Shown: one piece after another, positions 1-6,703 of the stretch
Numbering within the stretch: position 1 is the stretch's first letter
Layout: each line of letters begins with the position of its first letter
Assembly: GCF_002838835.1 (NCBI RefSeq)
Contig: NZ_NHPP01000020.1
Location: forward strand, 1-64,000
Source: Siphonobacter sp. SORGH_AS_0500
GTDB lineage: Bacteria > Bacteroidota > Bacteroidia > Cytophagales > Spirosomataceae
Length of the DNA stretch: 64,000 nucleotides
Direction of reading: 5' to 3'
The notes under the pieces: generated by a model
Database searches by the model: none
Told to the model about the DNA's origin: nothing
What the model saw: only the letters and a program-made list of their open reading frames with translations
Program-made: the position numbers and the translations under genes

Positions 1-60
1 TCGGCTGCTAGCCGAGTGACTGCGGGGTTGGGTAGACCTCTGGTCCGATGTTAGACAAAA
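1..60. repeat. partial family C palindromic element at window edge
   Basis: The first 60 bases carry GCCGAGTGACTGCG followed by GACCTCTGGTCCGATGTTA. This resembles the family C element at 3500-3560 and its inverted copy at 3612-3672, which share the CTCGGC/GCCGAG stem, GTGAC, and an AGAGGCCTCTGG block. The copy is probably cut by the window edge. The remaining bases up to 130 show no gene. Confidence 0.45.
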
Positions 61-130
61 AGTCTTTGTCTGGGAAAGATATTCTATGATCAGCTACAAG
101 TTTGTACCCTACTGACTAGAGGTGAGTCCC

Positions 131-1510
131 TTAAACTCCATATAAATTCTGCTCTAGAAACTCATTTCTGAACTTCCCTTCCGGGTCATATTCCTTGATT
201 AATTTCTTGAAGTCATCCAGCTTTTTATATTGCGACTGAAGTCTGGATGGCGACATAGTAAATAACTTAGCCCAGTGTGGACGAGCGTTAAAGGGAGCCA
301 TTTTTTCTTCAATCAAAGGTAATACCTGCTTCACCGCCATCCAGTCCTGCTTCCAGGTAAAGTGAATGGCCACGCAATCCTGCTGGTAACAGGGACTCAT
401 CCAAAGATCATCGGCAGCGATGGTTCGTACTTCTGAGATTAATAAATGCGGTGTAATTTTTTCATGTAATTCGAAAACAGCAGCCAGAGCTTCAGCTCCA
501 TTTTTATACGGAACAAAAAATTCTGATTGTAATTCCTCCCCGCTACTTGGCGTGAAGTTCATTTTAAAGTGCGGTAATCGCTCATGCCAGGGACCGGGAA
601 CCCCCATCTGTTCGGTGCAGTTTTCCGCCGAAATTTCTTCGATGGGATGCAGGTTTTTAGTCGCCAGTTTTGATCCGAACCAGTCCGTAACCAGATTCAG
701 TTTCACGTCTCCCTCAACCTTCCGCTTGACCCACACCTGATTAATATTCTCTTTGGCGTAATTAGTAAATAAACTCACGCTATAACCCGCCGACATTACT
801 TCATCAAAGTGTTTTTTCACCTCCACCAGCGGCATATTCTGGTATACATCCTGTCGTACCTGAAAAGAAGGCTGGATCTTAAGTGTAACTTTCGTAATTG
901 CCCCCAGTGCCCCCAGAGCAACCACCATTCCAGGAAAAGTTTCCGGGCTTAAGGTTCGGGAAGCCCGAAGGAGTCTACCGGCTGCCGTAATCATTTCCAG
1001 AGCGACCACTTCCGAAGACAAATTTGCATTCTTTACCCCCGAACCATGCGTCGCCGTTGCACAGGAACCGGCCACTGAGATATGCGGCAGCGAGGCCATG
1101 TTGTGCAGGGCGTATCCCTCTGAATGCAGGTATTCGGCCAGATCGCCGTATTTTACATTTCCATCTACGGTAACGGTCCTATTCTCTTTATCAATTACAT
1201 AAACCGGCTTGATCTTTTGCAGGGAAACGATCTCCTGCGTGCTATCTGCAATGCGATTGAACGAATGCCGCGTACCAAGAATTCTCAGGCTTTTACTTCC
1301 CTTAATGAGGCCCTGAATGTCTCGGGCGTATTCGGGATATTGAAAATTCTCCGTACTATATTCAAGGTTACGGGCCCAATTGTACTGTTTGCCACTCTGG
1401 GTATTTTCCCTTGATTCGGTTTGCTTGGTTTGGTTACAGCTCGTCATAGGCGAGAAAAGCGAACCCGTCAGAAAGACGGAAGATAATTTGATGAAAGTGC
1501 GTTTTTCCAT
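131..1510 (-). CDS. secreted FAD-dependent alditol/aldonolactone oxidase-family protein
   Basis: This is an FAD-linked sugar-alcohol or aldonolactone oxidase of the VAO/PCMH fold (alditol oxidase, gulonolactone oxidase relatives). I start at MEKRTF, which gives 459 residues and puts an N-terminal signal with lipobox MTSC (Cys25) in the right place; the upstream in-frame ATG adds seven residues. The FAD-binding PP-loop region has GTRHSFN (His82, the position of covalent flavin attachment in alditol oxidase) and SVAGSCATATHGSG (His155). The C-terminal RPHWAKLF block is typical of the ALO domain. Substrate cannot be read from sequence; alditol or aldonolactone oxidation is inferred from family. 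It is expected on the outer side of the inner membrane or the outer membrane. It is followed convergently by nothing within the window. Confidence 0.85.
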   Translation of the reverse strand: MEKRTFIKLSSVFLTGSLFSPMTSCNQTKQTESRENTQSGKQYNWARNLEYSTENFQYPEYARDIQGLIKGSKSLRILGTRHSFNRIADSTQEIVSLQKIKPVYVIDKENRTVTVDGNVKYGDLAEYLHSEGYALHNMASLPHISVAGSCATATHGSGVKNANLSSEVVALEMITAAGRLLRASRTLSPETFPGMVVALGALGAITKVTLKIQPSFQVRQDVYQNMPLVEVKKHFDEVMSAGYSVSLFTNYAKENINQVWVKRKVEGDVKLNLVTDWFGSKLATKNLHPIEEISAENCTEQMGVPGPWHERLPHFKMNFTPSSGEELQSEFFVPYKNGAEALAAVFELHEKITPHLLISEVRTIAADDLWMSPCYQQDCVAIHFTWKQDWMAVKQVLPLIEEKMAPFNARPHWAKLFTMSPSRLQSQYKKLDDFKKLIKEYDPEGKFRNEFLEQNLYGV

Positions 1511-1603
1511 AAGTATCAGGCTGAGTATCAAACTTCACAGGCTATTTACTTAAAATATGGAGAATATCCACGTTTCGCTGGAAAATCTGATGAACTAGAA
1601 AAT

Positions 1604-1639
1604 AAAAGAGGTCGTCTCTGCTATGAAACGACCTCTTTT
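1604..1639 (-). terminator. terminator after hpf
   Basis: Inverted repeat AAAGAGGTCGT / ACGACCTCTTT with an 11-base loop, followed on the minus strand by a T-rich run. It lies 17 bases past the hpf stop codon. Confidence 0.75.
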
Positions 1640-1655
1640 CCAGATGATGAATGGA

Positions 1656-2012
1656 CTAGAATTCTTCTTCTTCTTCCTCAACGATTAACTCGGCTGCTTT
1701 AGGGGCCGTTTTGTCCTTGAGTTTTTCCTTATATTTTTTCACCGTCGTTTTAGCGGCATTCAATACTAAATCTGTAGCCTCTTCGAAAGTGGTTCCGCTT
1801 TCTTTAATAAAGATGGAATCGCCGGGTAAATAGAGCTTTAACTCAACGATTTTATTTTGGACCTTGCTCGATTCGCCTTTGTCTAGTTTCAGATAGACTT
1901 CGCCATTGGTAATCCGATCATAAAATTGATCTAATTTGTTGAATTTGGCTTGCACAAAGTCGAGCAGTTTGCTATCTGCATCGAAATGAACTGTTTGCAC
2001 TTGCAGTTTCAT
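1656..2012 (-). CDS. hpf: ribosome hibernation promoting factor (HPF/RaiA family, short form)
   Basis: A 118-residue HPF/YfiA-type protein that binds the small ribosomal subunit and inactivates ribosomes in slow growth. I prefer the start MKLQVQ, four codons inside the longest frame, because family members begin there. The beta-alpha-beta-beta-beta-alpha S30AE fold is visible: HFDADSKLLDFVQ (helix 1), EVYLKLDKG, KIVELKLYLPG and the long basic C-terminal helix ending KTTVKKYKEKLK. Length matches the short type, with no C-terminal dimerisation domain. The tail ends in a run of glutamates (EEEEEEF), which is common in Bacteroidota copies. It is single, with its own terminator at 1604-1639. Confidence 0.92.
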   Translation of the reverse strand: MKLQVQTVHFDADSKLLDFVQAKFNKLDQFYDRITNGEVYLKLDKGESSKVQNKIVELKLYLPGDSIFIKESGTTFEEATDLVLNAAKTTVKKYKEKLKDKTAPKAAELIVEEEEEEF

Positions 2013-2205
2013 ACGCACACTCATTTTTAGGGTTTGACCATATTGGCTTGCGTAAAAAAACCATTCTATTCTTCACTAATCGTAGAAAACAGAATAGCTC
2101 TTAGCAAGAGTGAACCTAATGACCTCAACCCATAAAGTCAAGCATAAAGTGATTTATTTCATCGCACTTTTTAACTAGCTTTTACGTTCATAGAGGTATA
2201 AACCC

Positions 2206-3279
2206 ATGAACTTGAGACAAAAACCATCCCTTTGGGGGCTACTATTTTTTCTTGTCGGATTACTAAATTCGGCCCAGGCTCAACGAACGCTTGAGCTACG
2301 ATCAGAGTCTATTTCGCAATTACCCCATTTATACACAATTCAGGACATTGTAGACGAACGGCCCAATCGGTCCGGTATTGGTTCAATCATTCTGCCCTCG
2401 GGTCAGAGCTCTTCTCTTCGCTTTGTGGGAAGTTTGCCCACTACCTTTCAGCGTTTACTGAAGCAGTCGCCTCGGCAGGAACGGGATTATCCGGTTCGAA
2501 TACGAGTAAAGCAATTCTGGTTTGAGGAGAGACCATCCAGTCGGATGATTCGCGGTACGTTTCGGGTACAGTTGGCTTTTGAACGTGAAATAGAAGGGCG
2601 GTACATTTTATTGACGGAATGCCAGGCAGGGTCTGATTATAATCGCTCGGCTGGCATGGATGGAAATTACGAGATTCAGATCCGGCAAACATTGCAACGC
2701 TGTTTGCATGAGTTTGGTAACTGGGTGAAGACGCATGAACTGAAAACCGAGAAACTTGCCCGTCGTGTACAGATTCGGTTTAAGGAGTATGAACCTAAAG
2801 GTCGCCTGGGTGATACCGTGTTTTATAGTCCGCAACGAAAGCTAACCTGGAATGATTTCCGAGGTCCGATCCGGCGAGTTAATCCCCGAACGGGAGCTCT
2901 GATTTACACCAGTTTTGGCTATGAAGCGATGACAAAAGTTGAAAACGGAACCGTGTTTATTGACATGACGGTCAAGGCATTTATGCTTCAAAATTCGTCC
3001 TGGACGGCCGAACCAGCCACAAATATGTACGCTCTGGCTCACGAGCAGTTACATTTTGACATTACGCATCTCATTACGGAACGATTTAAGAAAGCCTTAT
3101 TAGCGGAAGAGTTGCCGCTGGAAGATTATGATAGCCGGATTCAGTACATTTTTCTGGAGTCTTTCCGGGAAATGAATCGCTATCAGGAATTATACGACGC
3201 CGAAACCCGCCACAGCATTAACCACGCCGAACAAGCCCGCTGGGCAGAAAAAGTGGCAACGGAACTAAAAGAATTGTAG
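2206..3279 (+). CDS. secreted DUF922-like putative zinc protease
   Basis: A 357-residue protein with a signal peptide (hydrophobic LLFFLVGLLNSAQA, cleavage likely after AQA near residue 25). The N-terminal half (about 30-190) matches nothing I recognise. The C-terminal half has KLTWNDFRG (about 212-220) and LAHEQLHFDI with HEQLH (His279, Glu280, His283), the HExxH zinc motif of the DUF922 family of putative metalloproteases. The third zinc ligand is not identifiable by eye. It stands alone between hpf (divergent) and a repeat-rich gap. The protease role is inferred from HExxH only. Confidence 0.7.
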   Translation: MNLRQKPSLWGLLFFLVGLLNSAQAQRTLELRSESISQLPHLYTIQDIVDERPNRSGIGSIILPSGQSSSLRFVGSLPTTFQRLLKQSPRQERDYPVRIRVKQFWFEERPSSRMIRGTFRVQLAFEREIEGRYILLTECQAGSDYNRSAGMDGNYEIQIRQTLQRCLHEFGNWVKTHELKTEKLARRVQIRFKEYEPKGRLGDTVFYSPQRKLTWNDFRGPIRRVNPRTGALIYTSFGYEAMTKVENGTVFIDMTVKAFMLQNSSWTAEPATNMYALAHEQLHFDITHLITERFKKALLAEELPLEDYDSRIQYIFLESFREMNRYQELYDAETRHSINHAEQARWAEKVATELKEL

Positions 3280-3371
3280 GTGTGGATTGTTAAATGCAGG
3301 TAGATACGTGACTTTATAGCATTTGGTGGGTAGATGAAAAGAACGGACTAGTCCTAAAAACCGCCTCTTAC

Positions 3372-3805
3372 CCAGACGCAACTTCATTGCGTCTCTACAA
3401 TACTAGTGCTAATTTTCCCACTATGGCTGGTGAGGACATCAACCATGGCGGATGAAACGATTTTGTTACCTCTATATATGCTCTCATCTCCTCATCTCCC
3501 TGACGCAGTCGCTCGGCTCTGCCGAGTGACAACATAGCACAGAGGCCTCTGGCCGAGGTTATGGAAGATACTTCAAAGTAGACACGCGTTTGAGTATTCA
3601 TTATTTTACCCACAAGACGGCCAGAGGCCTACAGTCAGGTAAGTCACTCGGCAGAGCCAAGCGACTGCGTCACGTAAAGACGAGACTTCATTGCGTCTTT
3701 CTGAGAAATGAAAATAATCTGAAGGTAACCCTCCCATGCTGGTGTCCTCACCAGCCATTCATAAAGGCCATAGTGGTTGGTGAAGACACCAACCATGGCG
3801 GATAA
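3372..3805. repeat. intergenic mosaic of palindromic elements (families A, B, C)
   Basis: The 558-base gap between the DUF922 gene and the FAN1-like gene is filled by short palindromes. Family B (AGACGC...GCGTCT) is at 3374-3394 and 3676-3700. Family C (GCTCGGCTCTGCCGAGTGAC with AGAGGCCTCTGGCCG) runs forward at 3500-3560 and inverted at 3612-3672. Family A (GGTGAGGACACCAACCATGGCGGAT) is at 3423-3454, and as a longer palindrome at 3731-3804. Open frames here run across the palindromes and do not look like genes. Confidence 0.8.
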
Positions 3806-3837
3806 GGCAAAGAAATGGAAATAAGGCAAAACCGTCT

Positions 3838-5523
3838 CTACTGATCATATCCCCAAACGACGCGTAATACTTTGGAACGGATGCCTGTGGTTTCGAAGAA
3901 GCGTAACCAGTATAACTGCTGCGGCGAAAGGTGATCGGTGGGAGATTTTACTTCGATGAAATCATAACTCGTTTCATCCCACACAAACAGGTCGGGAAAG
4001 CCCCGCGTATGTTCACGTACGTTGGTGGCCATTTCGATGAGTAACTTCTTCAATAATTCCGCTGGAATCTTTTCTACCGCAATTTTTACCAGTGTTAATA
4101 GCTCTGGGAACCAAACCACAAGCGGATTGCTGATACCGTATTTTTCTTCAAAAACGGCTTCCAGAAAATGGAAAGTATCGGCTTTGTTTTCCAGTAAATC
4201 CAGACGATCCAGTAAAGCGGGACGGCGTTTTTCGAAGAAGGTAGGTTTATAAATATCCGATGGAGACCGCTGTAAGGGGTGATGAATGGCTGAACTTCCG
4301 GCATCAAAAATGATATCCCAGAACAGAAGCCCAAACAGGCCATCAAACAGAAAGTTTTCGGTATGTACCGCCTGTTTTCCTTGTGCCCGAAAATATTCAG
4401 CAACGCCCTCCTCTACCCGATACCGCCAGCTAACGTCAATCGTCACACTTTCTGATTTCAACAACCATTCCGTGGTCGATTTACGAGCCCTTTTTTTCTG
4501 GCCCTGAGCCGCTTGCTGGTTTTGAAAATCAATTGCAAAAAACTGCTCGTCCGCATTGAAAGGGTTAATCAACATCTCCTCAGCCAGAGCCGTAGCTGCC
4601 TCCGGGTCTTTCAACTTCATCAATAACCGAACCTGCCGCTCCCGCGACGGCGGTGCGGTAGTCATCCGAAACAGCACCAGGGCTTCTTCCAGTTTTTTCT
4701 GGCGTTCCATGAAACCCGCGATCTTCAGCATCAGGCGATCCAGCGAAGGCTGAGCAATTTCAGCTAGGGGGACATGATTCTCATACCAATCCAGAAACCA
4801 AGTATTAATTGCCAAAGGATCTGTTTCGGCGGTTTTCATCAAATGGAAATCTTCCGCCGCCAATGAAACTTTTAGCCGATCTTCGACTTCTTCCCTGGAG
4901 GTAAAATGTGGGACAAACCGATCTTCATCAAAGCGTTCAAACCGAATATGGCCGAGATCCCGCACCACAAATTCACTCATATCCGCATGCCGATTTCCAA
5001 AAAACAGAAACTTGAAAAGCATCGTCTGAGCCTCGTAGTTAACCTTGACTACGGGTTCGCTTTGATCAATATAACTGGCTAAGTCTGGAAAAGGTACGGA
5101 TTCTAACAACCAGTCGCTTACCTCGTCTTTTTTGAGACTGGCTTTGCCTTTGGTATCCAACGCCAGTTGTTTGGCAAAACCTAGTACTTCCGGCTTACTG
5201 AAAATGTCAAGAATCTCCCCCGCCCGATTCTGGTGATAGTCAGACAAACGGGCGACAAAACCTTTGTTTTCCAATTCAAGCAAAGCCTCTGCCCAGTTAT
5301 CAATTTCGGGATACTTGATTTTTCGAACCCGAAAAAAGGCCACTCTTCGGTTGGTAAACCGAATAAAAAGGCACTGAGCGTTTTCGCTCAACTGATCGAA
5401 ATCCTGAAGAAATTCTTTTTCATCGTCGGTTAATAAGTCCAGGTAAAACCGACGCACAAAGGCGAGTAAATAGGTAAAGTAATCGAGGTAATATTTCGGT
5501 GGAAGTTCCAGACGTTCAGACAT
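3838..5523 (-). CDS. FAN1-like VRR-NUC nuclease
   Basis: A 561-residue protein with the layout of bacterial FAN1 homologues, which cut flap or interstrand-crosslinked DNA. Pseudomonas FAN1 is of nearly the same length. The N-terminus has the FAN1-type region (YYLDYFTYLLAFVRRF, then LFIRFTNRRVAFFRVRKIKY). The middle is helical and TPR/SAP-like. The C-terminal VRR-NUC (PD-D/ExK) catalytic domain shows GFPDLFVW (Asp511) and FIEVKSPTD (Glu524, Lys526), followed by SPQQ. All expected active-site residues are present. Expected role: DNA repair in the cytoplasm. It is monocistronic, with palindromic repeats on both sides. Confidence 0.88.
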   Translation of the reverse strand: MSERLELPPKYYLDYFTYLLAFVRRFYLDLLTDDEKEFLQDFDQLSENAQCLFIRFTNRRVAFFRVRKIKYPEIDNWAEALLELENKGFVARLSDYHQNRAGEILDIFSKPEVLGFAKQLALDTKGKASLKKDEVSDWLLESVPFPDLASYIDQSEPVVKVNYEAQTMLFKFLFFGNRHADMSEFVVRDLGHIRFERFDEDRFVPHFTSREEVEDRLKVSLAAEDFHLMKTAETDPLAINTWFLDWYENHVPLAEIAQPSLDRLMLKIAGFMERQKKLEEALVLFRMTTAPPSRERQVRLLMKLKDPEAATALAEEMLINPFNADEQFFAIDFQNQQAAQGQKKRARKSTTEWLLKSESVTIDVSWRYRVEEGVAEYFRAQGKQAVHTENFLFDGLFGLLFWDIIFDAGSSAIHHPLQRSPSDIYKPTFFEKRRPALLDRLDLLENKADTFHFLEAVFEEKYGISNPLVVWFPELLTLVKIAVEKIPAELLKKLLIEMATNVREHTRGFPDLFVWDETSYDFIEVKSPTDHLSPQQLYWLRFFETTGIRSKVLRVVWGYDQ

Positions 5524-5630
5524 AAATAGCTACGTGGCTTAGAGCTATGATAAGTCTTTTTCTCAGGAAAAAGTTTGATTTGCTATTAGTTTCTGAATAT
5601 CGTGGCCCGCGTGAACCGACCGGCTTTTTC

Positions 5631-5895
5631 ACTGGTAACAATCCGTTTGATAGTGCCTCACAGGTTGGGTTACCATTATTTCAACTAGTTGCTGCCAGCG
5701 AAAAAGCTGGCAGCGGCAGGGCCTTTTATTATTTTCATCTAACAATTTTAGTCATGTCTATTCATTTTCTTTATTACTGGCAACAATCTTTTTGATAGCA
5801 CCCTAAAAGACTGGTTTATTGTTATCCTAACTGGTTGCTGCCAGCGAAAAAGCTGCCCGGGCCACATTGGCAGCGGCATGGCTAGGGCCTTACTT
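5631..5895. repeat. two-copy 145-bp-spaced direct repeat
   Basis: In the 395-base gap between the FAN1-like and CWC genes two related units begin at 5631 and 5776. Each starts ACTGGYAACAAT, continues through TTTGATAG, and reaches TTGCTGCCAGCGAAAAAGCT, then a GGCAGCGGCA...GGGCCTT block. The second unit carries an extra GCCCGGGCCACATT stretch inside its hairpin. GCTGCCAGCG...GCTGGCAGC can pair as a stem. No gene is seen. Confidence 0.75.
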
Positions 5896-5918
5896 TTTTG
5901 TTTCTTTATTTAGTAAGC

Positions 5919-6131
5919 TTACTCTAATGCCCTTGCCTCCTGCTGTAAATCCTGCAAACAATTCAGACACAAACAGCCGCTGTCATAATCCATGATCGAA
6001 ATATCGCGGATGTATTGCATTTCCGACGGCGTTAATACGATCTGATTGCAGTCGCATTTTAAGCTTGCATTGAGTTTGCAGGTAAATAACTGCCCACAAC
6101 GCGGACAGCCTTCAAGGGCATGTTTATTCAT
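5919..6131 (-). CDS. cysteine-rich CWC family protein
   Basis: A 70-residue protein with the cysteine spacing of the Cys_rich_CWC family: GCPRCGQLFTCK near the N-terminus, then CDC, and a C-terminal CLCLNCL. The eight cysteines suggest one or two bound zinc ions. The function of the family is unknown. It lies just downstream of the thioesterase on the same strand, separated by an inverted repeat at 6137-6231, so the two may be transcribed separately. Confidence 0.8.
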   Translation of the reverse strand: MNKHALEGCPRCGQLFTCKLNASLKCDCNQIVLTPSEMQYIRDISIMDYDSGCLCLNCLQDLQQEARALE

Positions 6132-6136
6132 ATGTT

Positions 6137-6231
6137 TAGAGTTAGGAGTTTAGGGTTTTGAGTTAATACTTGCGACGTAAATTCTTTTCTTATCAAAATA
6201 ACTTCCTAACACTAAACTCAAAACCCTAAAC
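6137..6231. repeat. heptamer-type inverted repeat between CWC gene and thioesterase
   Basis: GTTAGGAGTTTAGGGTTTTGAGTTA on the left is answered by TAACACTAAACTCAAAACCCTAAAC on the right, making an imperfect hairpin of about 25-base arms. The arms are built from AAACTC/AAACCCT-like heptamers related to the array at 38722-38873. It sits where a terminator for the thioesterase gene would be expected. Confidence 0.6.
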
Positions 6232-6232
6232 A

Positions 6233-6619
6233 TTACTCCAAAATTCGAATTGGTTTTTTATTTGCGTCTATGGCTACGAAAGTGAAGGTGCCGTGGATGG
6301 CTAGTTCGCGTCCTTCGGCGTACATGCTTTCTACATAAATCTCCACGCTCACCCGCATGCTGGTGTTCCCCACGTGTACGACGTTCCCAATCAATTCAAC
6401 CAGCATCCCCGCCTGAATGGCCTGCCGAAAATCAATACGGTCGCTGGAGACGGTTACCATGGGTTTTCGGGATAAACGGGTCGCGGTAATGAAGGCGATT
6501 TCGTCCATCCACTGCATGGCCATACCGCCGTATAAAGTATCGTAATGGTTGGTTGTGTGCGGGAAAACGGCCTTAAACACGCGGGTCTCCGCCGCCTTAA
6601 TTTTTTCTTCGAGTGACAT
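6233..6619 (-). CDS. acyl-CoA thioesterase, hotdog fold (YciA-like)
   Basis: A 128-residue single hotdog-domain protein of the YciA/BFIT acyl-CoA thioesterase group, which hydrolyses acyl-CoA to free acid and CoA. The signature HTTNHYDTLYGGMAMQWMDEIAFITATR (about 21-48) contains the GG before the long helix and the Asp typical of this group. RIDFRQAI and HVGNTSMRVSVEIY follow as strands. Substrate chain length is not predictable. Inverted repeats flank the gene on both sides. Confidence 0.88.
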   Translation of the reverse strand: MSLEEKIKAAETRVFKAVFPHTTNHYDTLYGGMAMQWMDEIAFITATRLSRKPMVTVSSDRIDFRQAIQAGMLVELIGNVVHVGNTSMRVSVEIYVESMYAEGRELAIHGTFTFVAIDANKKPIRILE

Positions 6620-6624
6620 GGAAA

Positions 6625-6702
6625 ATGGTTTTGAGTTTTGGGTTTAGCGTTTAGAGTTCAATGTAACATTAACTCTAAACGCCAAACCCAAAACGCTAAA
6701 CT
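6625..6702 (-). repeat. heptamer-type inverted repeat after metE
   Basis: GAGTTTTGGGTTTAGCGTTTAGAGTT pairs with AACTCTAAACGCCAAACCCAAAAC across a short AT-rich loop. The arms are made of heptamer-like GTTTAGA/AAACGCC units. The hairpin ends just before the metE stop codon and probably serves as its terminator. Confidence 0.65.
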
Positions 6703-6703
6703 C

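Noticed and set aside
420-1414. Plus-strand open frames of 106 and 96 residues inside the FAD oxidase gene
   Set aside because: They lie antisense to a gene with clear domains, have no start signals, and show no recognisable motifs.
3395-3829. Open frames of 61-72 residues in the repeat-rich gap
   Set aside because: They run across palindromic elements in both directions and encode repeat sequence only.
5547-5795. An 82-residue plus-strand gene
   Set aside because: It crosses the two-copy direct repeat, and has no family match.
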